Positions 49,049 through 56,483 of a DNA stretch of 64,000 nucleotides are shown here, piece after piece. The DNA is taken from NCBI RefSeq assembly GCF_002205165.1, contig NZ_NIVS01000043.1:1-64000 (forward strand), read 5' to 3'. The notes under the pieces are model-generated. The model did not search any database. It worked only from the letters and a program-made list of their open reading frames with translations, and was not told the DNA's origin. Position 1 is the first letter of the stretch, and each line of letters starts with the position of its first letter. The translations under genes were made by a program, and so were the position numbers. Origin of the DNA: Stenotrophomonas maltophilia (GTDB lineage Bacteria > Pseudomonadota > Gammaproteobacteria > Xanthomonadales > Xanthomonadaceae).

Positions 49049-50251
49049 ATGGCCACCGAAGTCAAAGCCCCGGTACTGCCCGAATCCGTCGCCGACGGCA
49101 CCATCGCCACCTGGCACAAGAAGGTCGGCGATGCCGTCAAGCGCGATGAAAACCTGCTTGATCTGGAAACCGACAAGGTCGTCCTGGAAGTGCCGTCGCC
49201 GGTCGACGGCGTGCTGAAGGAGATCAAGTTCGAGGTGGGCGCCACCGTGACCTCGAGCCAGATCGTGGCGATCATCGAAGAAGGCGCCGTGGCCGATGCC
49301 CCGGCTCCGGCGGCCGAAGAGAAGAAGGCCGAGGCCGCTCCGGCCAAGGCGGCCGCGCCGGCCGCTGCCGCAGCGCCGGCCCCGGCGGCCAAGTCCGCTG
49401 CCGATTCGCTGCCCCCGGGCGCCCGCTTCACGGCCATCACCGAAGGCGTGAATCCGGCCGACGTGGACGGCACCGGCCGCCGCGGCGCGGTGACCAAGGA
49501 AGACATCGTCAACTTCGCCCGCAACGGTGGCGCCGGCAAGTCCGGTGGCGCACGTCCGGAAGAACGCGTGCCGATGACCCGCATCCGCAAGCGCATCGCC
49601 GAGCGCCTGATGCAGTCCAAGAACGGCACCGCGATGCTGACCACCTTCAACGAGGTCGACCTGTCCAAGGTCTCGGCCGCGCGTAAGGATCTGCAGGACG
49701 AGTTCGTCAAGGCCCACGGCATCAAGCTGGGCTTCATGAGCTTCTTCGTGAAGGCTGCCGCCAACGCGCTGCAGCGCTTCCCGCTGGTCAATGCCTCGAT
49801 CGATGGTGACGACATCATCTATCACGGCTACTCGGACATCTCGATCGCCGTGTCGACCGAGAAGGGTCTGGTGACCCCAGTGCTGCGCAACGTCGAGCGC
49901 ATGTCCTTTGCCGACATCGAAAAGACCATCGCCGACTACGCCAAGAAGGCCCGTGACGGCAAGCTGAGCCTGGAAGAACTGCAGGGCGGCACCTTCACCG
50001 TGACCAACGGCGGCACCTTCGGTTCGCTGCTGTCGACCCCGATCATCAACCCGCCGCAGAGCGCCATCCTGGGCATGCACGCCATCAAGGAGCGTCCGAT
50101 CGCCCAGAACGGCCAGGTCGTGATCGCGCCGATGATGTACCTGGCGCTGTCCTACGACCACCGCATCATCGATGGCAAGGACTCGGTGCAGTTCCTGGTG
50201 GACATCAAGAACCAGCTGGAAAACCCGGGCCGCATGCTGTTCGGCCTGTAA
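49049..50251 (+). CDS. sucB: 2-oxoglutarate dehydrogenase E2, dihydrolipoyl succinyltransferase
   Basis: This is the core of the OGDH complex, taking succinyl from E1 to CoA. It is 400 aa. One lipoyl domain is present with the modified lysine in ETDKVVLEV. An Ala/Pro/Lys-rich flexible linker follows (residues about 85-120). The peripheral-subunit binding domain is about 125-165. The catalytic domain ends with the active-site motif YDHRIIDG. An AGGAAG ribosome site lies before ATG 49049. It follows sucA by 43 bp and is separated from lpdA by a strong hairpin. Confidence 0.96.
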   Translation: MATEVKAPVLPESVADGTIATWHKKVGDAVKRDENLLDLETDKVVLEVPSPVDGVLKEIKFEVGATVTSSQIVAIIEEGAVADAPAPAAEEKKAEAAPAKAAAPAAAAAPAPAAKSAADSLPPGARFTAITEGVNPADVDGTGRRGAVTKEDIVNFARNGGAGKSGGARPEERVPMTRIRKRIAERLMQSKNGTAMLTTFNEVDLSKVSAARKDLQDEFVKAHGIKLGFMSFFVKAAANALQRFPLVNASIDGDDIIYHGYSDISIAVSTEKGLVTPVLRNVERMSFADIEKTIADYAKKARDGKLSLEELQGGTFTVTNGGTFGSLLSTPIINPPQSAILGMHAIKERPIAQNGQVVIAPMMYLALSYDHRIIDGKDSVQFLVDIKNQLENPGRMLFGL

Positions 50252-50260
50252 GACCTCCCG

Positions 50261-50287
50261 CCCCTCCGCGCCTGCGCGGAGGGGTTC
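50261..50287 (+). terminator. Intercistronic hairpin between sucB and lpdA
   Basis: CCCCTCCGCG, a CCTG loop and CGCGGAGGGG form a perfect 10-bp stem followed by only two T. It is too strong to be chance but lacks a U tract. Partial termination or 3' end protection giving less lpdA than sucAB is a reasonable guess. Confidence 0.6.
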
Positions 50288-50311
50288 TGGTAAAGAAACA
50301 AGGAACTATCA

Positions 50312-51748
50312 ATGGCTGAACAATTCGACGTCGTCGTCATCGGTGCCGGTCCGGCCGGCTACCATGCCGCCATCCGCGCCGCGCAGCTGGGTCTGAAGAC
50401 CGCCTGCATCGACGCTGCGCTGGGCAAGGACGGCAAGCCGGCCCTGGGCGGCACCTGCCTGCGCGTGGGCTGCATTCCGTCCAAGGCGCTGCTGGATTCC
50501 TCGCGCCAGTTCTGGAACATGGGCCACATCTTTGGCGACCACGGCATCAGCTTCAAGGATGCCAAGATGGACGTCGAGGCGATGGTTGGCCGCAAGGACA
50601 AGATCGTCAAGCAGTTCACCGGCGGCATCGCCATGCTGTTCAAGGCGAACAAGGTCACCGCGTACTACGGTTTCGGTGAGCTGCAGCCGGGCAACATCGT
50701 CAAGGTGAAGCAGCACGACGGTTCGGAAGTCGAGCTGAAGGGCACCAACGTCATCATCGCCGCCGGTTCGGATTCGATCGAGCTGCCGTTCGCCAAGTTC
50801 GACGGCGACACCATCGTCGACAACGTCGGCGGGCTGGACTTCACCGAAGTGCCGGCACGTCTGGCCGTGATCGGTGCCGGCGTGATCGGCCTGGAACTGG
50901 GCAGCGTGTGGAAGCGCCTGGGTTCGGAAGTGACCATCCTGGAGGCGCTGCCGGACTTCCTGGCCGCGGCTGATGCCGAAGTGGCCAAGACCGCCTTGAA
51001 GGAATTCAAGAAGCAGGGCCTGGACATCCGCTTGGGCGCCAAGGTCTCCAAGGCCGAAGTGACCGGCAAGGGCAAGAAGAAGGAAGTCGCCCTGACCTAC
51101 ACCGATGGTGAAGGCGAGAAGAACCTGATCGTGGACAAGCTGCTGGTGGCTGTTGGCCGTCGCGCCGCCACCAAGGGCCTGCTGGCCGAAGGCACCGGCG
51201 TCAAGATCAACGAGCGGGGCCAGATCGAAGTGGACGCACACTGCCACACCGGCGTCGATGGCGTCTGGGCGGTCGGTGACTGCGTGCGCGGGCCGATGCT
51301 GGCGCACAAGGGCTTCGAGGAAGGCATCGCCGTGGCCGAGCTGATCGCTGGCCTGCCGGGCCACGTCAACTTCGACACCATCCCGTGGGTGATCTACACC
51401 GAACCGGAGCTGGCCTGGGTCGGCAAGACCGAGCAGCAGCTCAAGGACGAAGGCATCCCGTACAAGGCCGGCAGCTTCCCGTTCGCCGCCAACGGCCGTG
51501 CCGTGGCGATGATCGAGCCGTCGGGCTTCGTGAAGGTCCTGGCGCACGCCGAGACCGACCGCATCCTGGGCATGCACCTGGTCGGCGCGAACGTCTCCGA
51601 GCTGGTGCACGAAGGCGTGCTGACCATGGAGTTCAGCGGTTCGGCCGACGACCTGGCGCGGATCTGCCACGCGCATCCGTCGCTGTCGGAAGTGGTGCAT
51701 GACGCCGCCATGGCCGTGAGCAAGCGCGCGATCCACAAGGCCAACTGA
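50312..51748 (+). CDS. lpdA: Dihydrolipoamide dehydrogenase (E3)
   Basis: This flavoprotein reoxidises the lipoyl arm and makes NADH. It is 478 aa with no N-terminal lipoyl domain, fitting the OGDH complex type. The FAD fold opens VVVIGAGPAGYHAAIRAAQLG. The redox cysteine pair is in GGTCLRVGCIPSK. The NAD fold is LAVIGAGVIGLELG, and the C-terminal active-site His-Glu pair is in CHAHPSLSEVV. AAGGA lies just before ATG 50312. A strong terminator follows the gene and ends the suc operon. Confidence 0.96.
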   Translation: MAEQFDVVVIGAGPAGYHAAIRAAQLGLKTACIDAALGKDGKPALGGTCLRVGCIPSKALLDSSRQFWNMGHIFGDHGISFKDAKMDVEAMVGRKDKIVKQFTGGIAMLFKANKVTAYYGFGELQPGNIVKVKQHDGSEVELKGTNVIIAAGSDSIELPFAKFDGDTIVDNVGGLDFTEVPARLAVIGAGVIGLELGSVWKRLGSEVTILEALPDFLAAADAEVAKTALKEFKKQGLDIRLGAKVSKAEVTGKGKKKEVALTYTDGEGEKNLIVDKLLVAVGRRAATKGLLAEGTGVKINERGQIEVDAHCHTGVDGVWAVGDCVRGPMLAHKGFEEGIAVAELIAGLPGHVNFDTIPWVIYTEPELAWVGKTEQQLKDEGIPYKAGSFPFAANGRAVAMIEPSGFVKVLAHAETDRILGMHLVGANVSELVHEGVLTMEFSGSADDLARICHAHPSLSEVVHDAAMAVSKRAIHKAN

Positions 51749-51768
51749 GCCTTGTTGGTGGCGTAACG

Positions 51769-51796
51769 AAAAACCCCGCTTCGGCGGGGTTTTTTG
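51769..51796 (+). terminator. Rho-independent terminator after lpdA
   Basis: AAAAACCCCGC, the stable TTCG tetraloop and GCGGGGTTTTTT form a classic terminator, about 20 bp beyond the lpdA stop. A on the left and T on the right give it some activity in both directions. Confidence 0.95.
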
Positions 51797-51806
51797 TGGG
51801 CGACAG

Positions 51807-51875
51807 GTAGCGCCGGCCGCTGGCCGGCTCCTCGCCATCCGGGCAGAAGCGCCGCCGGCCAGCGGCCGGCCCTAC
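51807..51875. repeat. Inverted pair of SMAG-like GTAG elements
   Basis: It opens GTAGCGCCGGCCGCTGGCC at 51807 and closes with GCCAGCGGCCGGCCCTAC at 51875. Both the individual hairpins and the long-range pairing are possible. The layout is the same as the pair at 18448, including the GCCGGCCGCTGGCC stem. Confidence 0.78.
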
Positions 51876-51891
51876 CCGATCCCAGTGTTAT

Positions 51892-52107
51892 TCAGGCAGT
51901 CGCCGTGCGCCCGCCACCCAGGAGCCGCGCCGGCAGCATCAACAGTGCGCCCAGGAAAGCAAACAGGGCCGAGAACGTGATCCCCACCAGACGGAACGGC
52001 AGGCTGATCAACCACACGAACGGCCACGCCACCAGGGCCAGGATCGCCAGCGGCCAGCACAGCACGAACAGCAGGCACCACACGCCCAGGGCGAACAGGG
52101 TCTTCAT
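51892..52107 (-). CDS. Small predicted membrane protein
   Basis: This 71-aa protein is mostly hydrophobic, with two segments (residues about 5-30 and 35-60) and a Gly/Arg/Thr tail. I recognise no family name. The ATG at 52107 is preceded by an AGACCGACG-like weak site; a longer upstream frame is Arg-rich and unlikely. It lies between a SMAG pair and the end of dnaB, 108 bp downstream of dnaB on the same strand. Confidence 0.65.
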   Translation of the reverse strand: MKTLFALGVWCLLFVLCWPLAILALVAWPFVWLISLPFRLVGITFSALFAFLGALLMLPARLLGGGRTATA

Positions 52108-52215
52108 CGTCGGTCTCCGTTGGCGGCACCCTGCCGCCCGACACCACCATCGCGCCCTGCCCGGGCGCACTGCAACGGGTTTGCGACGAAACCCGGAATA
52201 CGCCGATGAAACCCC

Positions 52216-53640
52216 TTACTCGAACGAACCCACCGAGTCGTGCGACAGGTTGTCGAAGCGGGTGTACTCACCGAAGAACTTGAGCTTGCACGAGCCGGTC
52301 GGGCCGCCTCGGTGCTTGCCGATGATGATCTCGGCCAGGCCCTTGTCCGGCGAGTTTTCCTTGTTGTAGTAGTCGTCGCGGTAGATGAACACGATCATGT
52401 CCGCGTCCTGCTCGATAGCGCCGGATTCGCGAAGATCGGCCATCACCGGACGCTTGTCGGTACGCGTTTCCAGCGAGCGGTTGAGCTGGGACAGTGCGAT
52501 CACCGGCACGTTGAGCTCCTTGGCCAGGCCCTTCAACGAACGCGAGATTTCCGAGATTTCGGTCGCGCGGTTTTCGCTGTTGCCCGGCACGCTCATCAGC
52601 TGCAGGTAGTCGATCACAATCAGGCCCAGGTCGTGCTCGCGCTTGAGGCGGCGGCACTTGGAGCGCAGGATTTCCGGCGACACGCCCGGCGTATCGTCGA
52701 TGAAGATCTTGGTTTCCTTCAGCATCCGGATCGCGCCGGTGACGCGGCTCCAGTCCTCGTCTTCCAGCTGGCCGGTACGCAGGCGCTGGGCGTTGATGCG
52801 GCCGTTGGAGGAGATCAAGCGCATCGCCAGCTGCGAGGCCGACATTTCCATCGAGAACACCGCAACGCCCTTCTTGGACTTGATCGCGGCGTACTCGGCG
52901 ATGTTCAGCGCGAAAGTGGTCTTGCCCATCGCCGGGCGCGCGGCCAGGATGATCAGATCGGTCGGCTGCAGGCCGGCGGTCATCGCGTCGAAGTCGGCAT
53001 AGCCGGTCGGCAGGCCGGTGATGTTGCCGCCGTTCTCGAAGCGGATGCGCAGCTCTTCGAAGGCATCCTTCAGTGCGCCGGGCATCGCCACGAAATCGGT
53101 CCGGCCGCGCGCGCCCTGCTCGGCGATCGCGAACACGGATTTTTCGGCGGCCGACAGCAGCTCGCTGCTCTCACGCCCTTCGGGCTGGAAGCCATCGTTG
53201 ACGATGTCGGTGCCGACCTGGATCAGCTGGCGCAGCACCGCCTTGTCGCGCACGATCTCCGCATAGGCGGCGATGTTGGCGGCCGACGGCGTGGTGCTGG
53301 CCAGTTCGATCAGGTACGCGCCATCGCCCACCAGCTCCATCTTGCCCTGCGATTCGAACCACTCGCCCAAGGTCACCGCATCGAACGGGCGATCACGCTC
53401 GGAGAGCTCGCGGATCGCACGGTAGATCATCTGGTGATCGCGGCGGTAGAAGTCGGTTTCGGTCAGCTGGTCGTTGACCCGGTCATAGCTCTCCGGGGCC
53501 AGCATCAGCCCGCCCAGCACCGCCTGTTCGGCCTCGATCGAATGCGGCGGCACGCGCAGGGCGTCGATGCGCATCTCATCGCGATCAAAGCGGTCACCGC
53601 GGTCTTTGCGGTCGGAACGGAAGCCAGAACGGGCGGACAT
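52216..53640 (-). CDS. dnaB: Replicative DNA helicase
   Basis: This hexameric 5'-3' helicase drives the replication fork. It is 474 aa, the usual length. A charged, probably disordered N-terminus (SDRKDRGDRFDRDEMR) precedes the N-terminal domain (PPHSIEAEQAVLGGLML, residues about 30-130). The RecA-like domain has Walker A ARPAMGKTTFALN near 230 and Walker B LGLIVIDYLQLM, followed by the SRSLKGLAKELNVPVIALSQLNR segment. ATG 53640 is chosen as homology begins there. No intein is present. A perfect DnaA box lies 76 bp upstream of the start. Confidence 0.96.
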   Translation of the reverse strand: MSARSGFRSDRKDRGDRFDRDEMRIDALRVPPHSIEAEQAVLGGLMLAPESYDRVNDQLTETDFYRRDHQMIYRAIRELSERDRPFDAVTLGEWFESQGKMELVGDGAYLIELASTTPSAANIAAYAEIVRDKAVLRQLIQVGTDIVNDGFQPEGRESSELLSAAEKSVFAIAEQGARGRTDFVAMPGALKDAFEELRIRFENGGNITGLPTGYADFDAMTAGLQPTDLIILAARPAMGKTTFALNIAEYAAIKSKKGVAVFSMEMSASQLAMRLISSNGRINAQRLRTGQLEDEDWSRVTGAIRMLKETKIFIDDTPGVSPEILRSKCRRLKREHDLGLIVIDYLQLMSVPGNSENRATEISEISRSLKGLAKELNVPVIALSQLNRSLETRTDKRPVMADLRESGAIEQDADMIVFIYRDDYYNKENSPDKGLAEIIIGKHRGGPTGSCKLKFFGEYTRFDNLSHDSVGSFE

Positions 53641-53715
53641 GGGGGGCGTACTTCCTGCAGTGTGAGGCGTGGGACATGGTAGGCACGCGGGGAGCCCCGC
53701 AGCCATGCACAAACC

Positions 53716-53724
53716 TGTGGATAA
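53716..53724 (-). promoter_or_regulatory. Consensus DnaA box upstream of dnaB
   Basis: TGTGGATAA on the plus strand reads TTATCCACA on the minus strand, the exact DnaA consensus, 76 bp ahead of the dnaB start. A single box suggests DnaA control of dnaB transcription rather than an origin: there is no cluster of boxes and no AT-rich unwinding region nearby. Confidence 0.6.
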
Positions 53725-53774
53725 ACAGTGGATGAGCTGGGGATACCGGCGCCTGCCGGTACGATCGGCCGGGG

Positions 53775-53795
53775 CCGTCGCATCGCGTGCGACGG
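53775..53795. terminator. Short hairpin between the FMN reductase gene and dnaB
   Basis: CCGTCGCA and TGCGACGG form an 8-bp perfect stem with a TCGCG loop, about 60 bp beyond the reductase stop. No T tract is present, so its termination value is uncertain. Confidence 0.4.
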
Positions 53796-53854
53796 ACGCC
53801 CTTGCGACGTCCGTCCACGCCATTATCGCAGAAGCCCGACCCGCCCGCGGTGGA

Positions 53855-54415
53855 TCAGTGCGTGCCGCCGTGGGTGCCAACCCAGGCGATGAACGTGTCC
53901 ACGAAGCCCTGCAGGAAGTCCTTGGTGCCCTCGTTGCTGATCGTGCCGTGCTCGTCGATCAGCCCTTCCTTGAAATGCAGGAAGGCCTCGGGCTGGCCCA
54001 GCACCGGCATGTCCAGGTAGGCCAGGATGTTGCGCAGGTGCTGCTGGGCCAGGGCGGTGCCGATCACCCCGATCGAGGCACCGATCACCGCCGCCGGCTT
54101 GCCCGCGAAGGCACTGTCGCCATACGGGCGCGAGCCGAGGTCGATGGCGTTCTTGAGCACGCCCGGCACCGAGCGGTTGTATTCGGGGGTGACGAACAGC
54201 ACCGCATCGGCGTCACGGATCTGCTGTTTGAGGCGGACGCCCTGGCTGGGGTAGTCCTTGTCGAAATCCTGGTTGTACAGCGGCAGGTCGCCGATCTCCA
54301 CGTAGGAGAACACCGCCTTGCCGGCGGCCAGCTTCTCCAGCGCGCGTGCCAGCACCCGGTTGTGGGAGCCCTTGCGCAGGCTGCCCACCAGTACGGCGAT
54401 CTTGTAGTCGGCCAT
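53855..54415 (-). CDS. NADPH-dependent FMN reductase / quinone reductase
   Basis: This 186-aa flavodoxin-like protein reduces FMN or quinones with NADPH (ChrR/SsuE superfamily). The FMN phosphate loop is VLVGSLRKGSHNRVLARALE at the N-terminus. The FVTPEYNRSVPGVLKNAIDLGSRP motif, which packs over the flavin, is intact. ATG 54415 is chosen; a GTG one codon earlier is also possible, and both are in range of GGAG. It has no close operon partner and probably serves oxidative-stress defence. Confidence 0.88.
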   Translation of the reverse strand: MADYKIAVLVGSLRKGSHNRVLARALEKLAAGKAVFSYVEIGDLPLYNQDFDKDYPSQGVRLKQQIRDADAVLFVTPEYNRSVPGVLKNAIDLGSRPYGDSAFAGKPAAVIGASIGVIGTALAQQHLRNILAYLDMPVLGQPEAFLHFKEGLIDEHGTISNEGTKDFLQGFVDTFIAWVGTHGGTH

Positions 54416-54536
54416 CACGTCATCTCCGTCGGGGAAAGGCCCAGCCTAGGCGGGCCCACCTTCGGCAACGGTGAAGGCGACGTCGGCCACCCCACGGGTG
54501 GCTGCTTTCGGTCCGGACGTACCCGCACGCGCGTTG

Positions 54537-56480
54537 CTATGCGCGCGTCACATCGGCGCGTGCGTTGCGCCAATGCGCCTGCCAGGCCTGGAACATCAAC
54601 ACGTTCCACAGATGCGTGTGCCATTTGCGCTCGCCCTGCTTGAACTGCTGCCACAGCGGCGCCACCGCCTCGACGTTGAACACGCCCTCTTCGGCCAGCC
54701 GCGCCGGATCCAGCAGCTCATCGGCCCAGCCGCGCAGGTCGCCCTTGAGCCACGCGCTGACCGGGGCACCGAAACCACGCTTCGGGCGGTGCACCATGTC
54801 CTGCGGCACGTAGCGGCCAAGCACCCGCTTGAGCAGGTACTTGCTGACGCCATCGCGCTGTTTCATCGCCATCGGCAGCGACCAGGCGAACTCGGCGACG
54901 CGCCAGTCCAGCAGCGGCGCGCGGGCTTCCAGGCTGACCGCCATGCTGGTGCGGTCCACCTTGCACAGCAGGTCATCGGGCAGATAGGTGCTGAAATCGG
55001 CCAGCATCATCGCGTCCGCCGGCGAGCCGGCGCCGTGCAGCGGATCGGCCAGGTCGTAGAAACTGCCGGCCGCCTGGGCGCCACGTACCGCGGCGACCGG
55101 GTCGCGCCAGCGGGAGATCCGGTTGCGGTAGACATCGCCGATCCCGCGCGCGCCCGACTCGGCCAGCAAGGCTGCAAGACCGCCGGTGCGCGAGGCCTCG
55201 CCCTGCGTGTGCGCGTGACTGGCCATCCAGCGCCGCAGCGGCGCCGGCACCTTGCCCAGCAGCCGCCAGTTGCGCATCGCCCGCTGGTAGCGGGTGTAGC
55301 CGAAGAACAGTTCATCGCCCCCGTCACCGGACAGCGCCACGGTCACACCCTGCCGCGCCAGCTTGGCGACCAAGGCGGTGGGCACCTGCGAGGCATCGGC
55401 GAAGGGTTCATCGAACATCGCCGGCAGAGTGGGCACCACCGCCAGCGCATCGGCACCGCTGACATACAGCTCGGTGTGATCACAGCTCAGGTGCTGGGCC
55501 AGCGACTTGGCCAGCGGCGCTTCGTCATGGTCCGAGCCGGTGAAGCCGATGCTGAAACTGTGCACCGGCTGGCTCGACTGCGCCTGCATCAGCGCGGCTA
55601 CCACCGAGGAATCGGTGCCGCCGGAGAGGAACACGCCGACCGGCACATCGGCCACCATGCGCAGCGCCACCGCGTCGCGCAGCACCGCATCCAGCCGTTC
55701 TTCGGCCTCGGCCTCGTTGCCGGTGAACGGCGCGGCCAGTGCCTGCTGCATGCGCTCGCGCGCATTCCAGAACGGCTGCTGCAGCTGGTCCGGCCGGTGC
55801 GCGGCAGCGCCGGCGGCTACCGCCTCGGCGTCCAGCCGCAGCACGCGGCCGGGCATGAGCTTGAAGCAGCGCTCATGGATGCAGTGCGGCGCGGGAATGT
55901 AGTCCAGCCGCAGCAGCAGGGTCAGTGCGTCGCGGTCGACCTCGTTGTCGAAGGCCGGGTGCTGCCACAAGGCCTTGAGCTCGGAGCCGAACACCAGCGT
56001 TTCACCGGCCCAGCCGTAGTACAGCGGTTTCTTGCCGACCCGGTCGCGGGCCAGCCACAGGCAGCGCTCGGCGCGGTCCCACAGGGCGATGGCGAACATG
56101 CCGTTGCTGCGCTGCAGGGTTTCCTCGAAGCCCCACTGGGTGATCGCGGCGAGCAGCACTTCAGTGTCCGAATGGCCGCGGAAGCCATGCCCCAGCGCTT
56201 CCAGTTCGGCGCGCAGCTCGGCGAAGTTGTAGACCTCGCCGTTGTAGGCCAGCACGTAGCGGCCATCCACCGAGGTCATCGGCTGGTGACCCAGCGGCGA
56301 CAGGTCCAGGATGCTCAGCCGGCGATGCGCCAGTGCGATGCCGGCCGAGGCATCGGCCCACACCCCGCTGTCATCCGGGCCACGGTGCACCAATGCGTCG
56401 CCCATGCGCCGCGCCTGTTCTTCCAGTGCTGCCTGCTCCCTTGCCGGAGCGGGCAGCAACATGCCTGCCAATCCACACAT
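54537..56480 (-). CDS. asnB: Asparagine synthase (glutamine-hydrolysing) family protein
   Basis: This 647-aa two-domain enzyme has an N-terminal glutamine amidotransferase with nucleophile Cys2 (MCGLAGML), an RRLSILDLSPLGHQPM segment and the YNGEVYNFAELR motif. The C-terminal ATP-pyrophosphatase domain has the PP-loop GVFLSGGTDSS near residue 290, and later LSGDGGDELFFGYTRY. It is longer than E. coli AsnB (554 aa) and resembles the AsnB-like enzymes found in biosynthetic clusters as well as true asparagine synthases. It starts 3 bp after the E1 fusion gene, so the two are tightly linked. Confidence 0.88.
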   Translation of the reverse strand: MCGLAGMLLPAPAREQAALEEQARRMGDALVHRGPDDSGVWADASAGIALAHRRLSILDLSPLGHQPMTSVDGRYVLAYNGEVYNFAELRAELEALGHGFRGHSDTEVLLAAITQWGFEETLQRSNGMFAIALWDRAERCLWLARDRVGKKPLYYGWAGETLVFGSELKALWQHPAFDNEVDRDALTLLLRLDYIPAPHCIHERCFKLMPGRVLRLDAEAVAAGAAAHRPDQLQQPFWNARERMQQALAAPFTGNEAEAEERLDAVLRDAVALRMVADVPVGVFLSGGTDSSVVAALMQAQSSQPVHSFSIGFTGSDHDEAPLAKSLAQHLSCDHTELYVSGADALAVVPTLPAMFDEPFADASQVPTALVAKLARQGVTVALSGDGGDELFFGYTRYQRAMRNWRLLGKVPAPLRRWMASHAHTQGEASRTGGLAALLAESGARGIGDVYRNRISRWRDPVAAVRGAQAAGSFYDLADPLHGAGSPADAMMLADFSTYLPDDLLCKVDRTSMAVSLEARAPLLDWRVAEFAWSLPMAMKQRDGVSKYLLKRVLGRYVPQDMVHRPKRGFGAPVSAWLKGDLRGWADELLDPARLAEEGVFNVEAVAPLWQQFKQGERKWHTHLWNVLMFQAWQAHWRNARADVTRA

Positions 56481-56483
56481 GTA

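Noticed and set aside
53641-53854. Replication origin near dnaB
   Set aside because: There is only one consensus DnaA box, no AT-rich unwinding region and no dnaA/dnaN/gyrB context.
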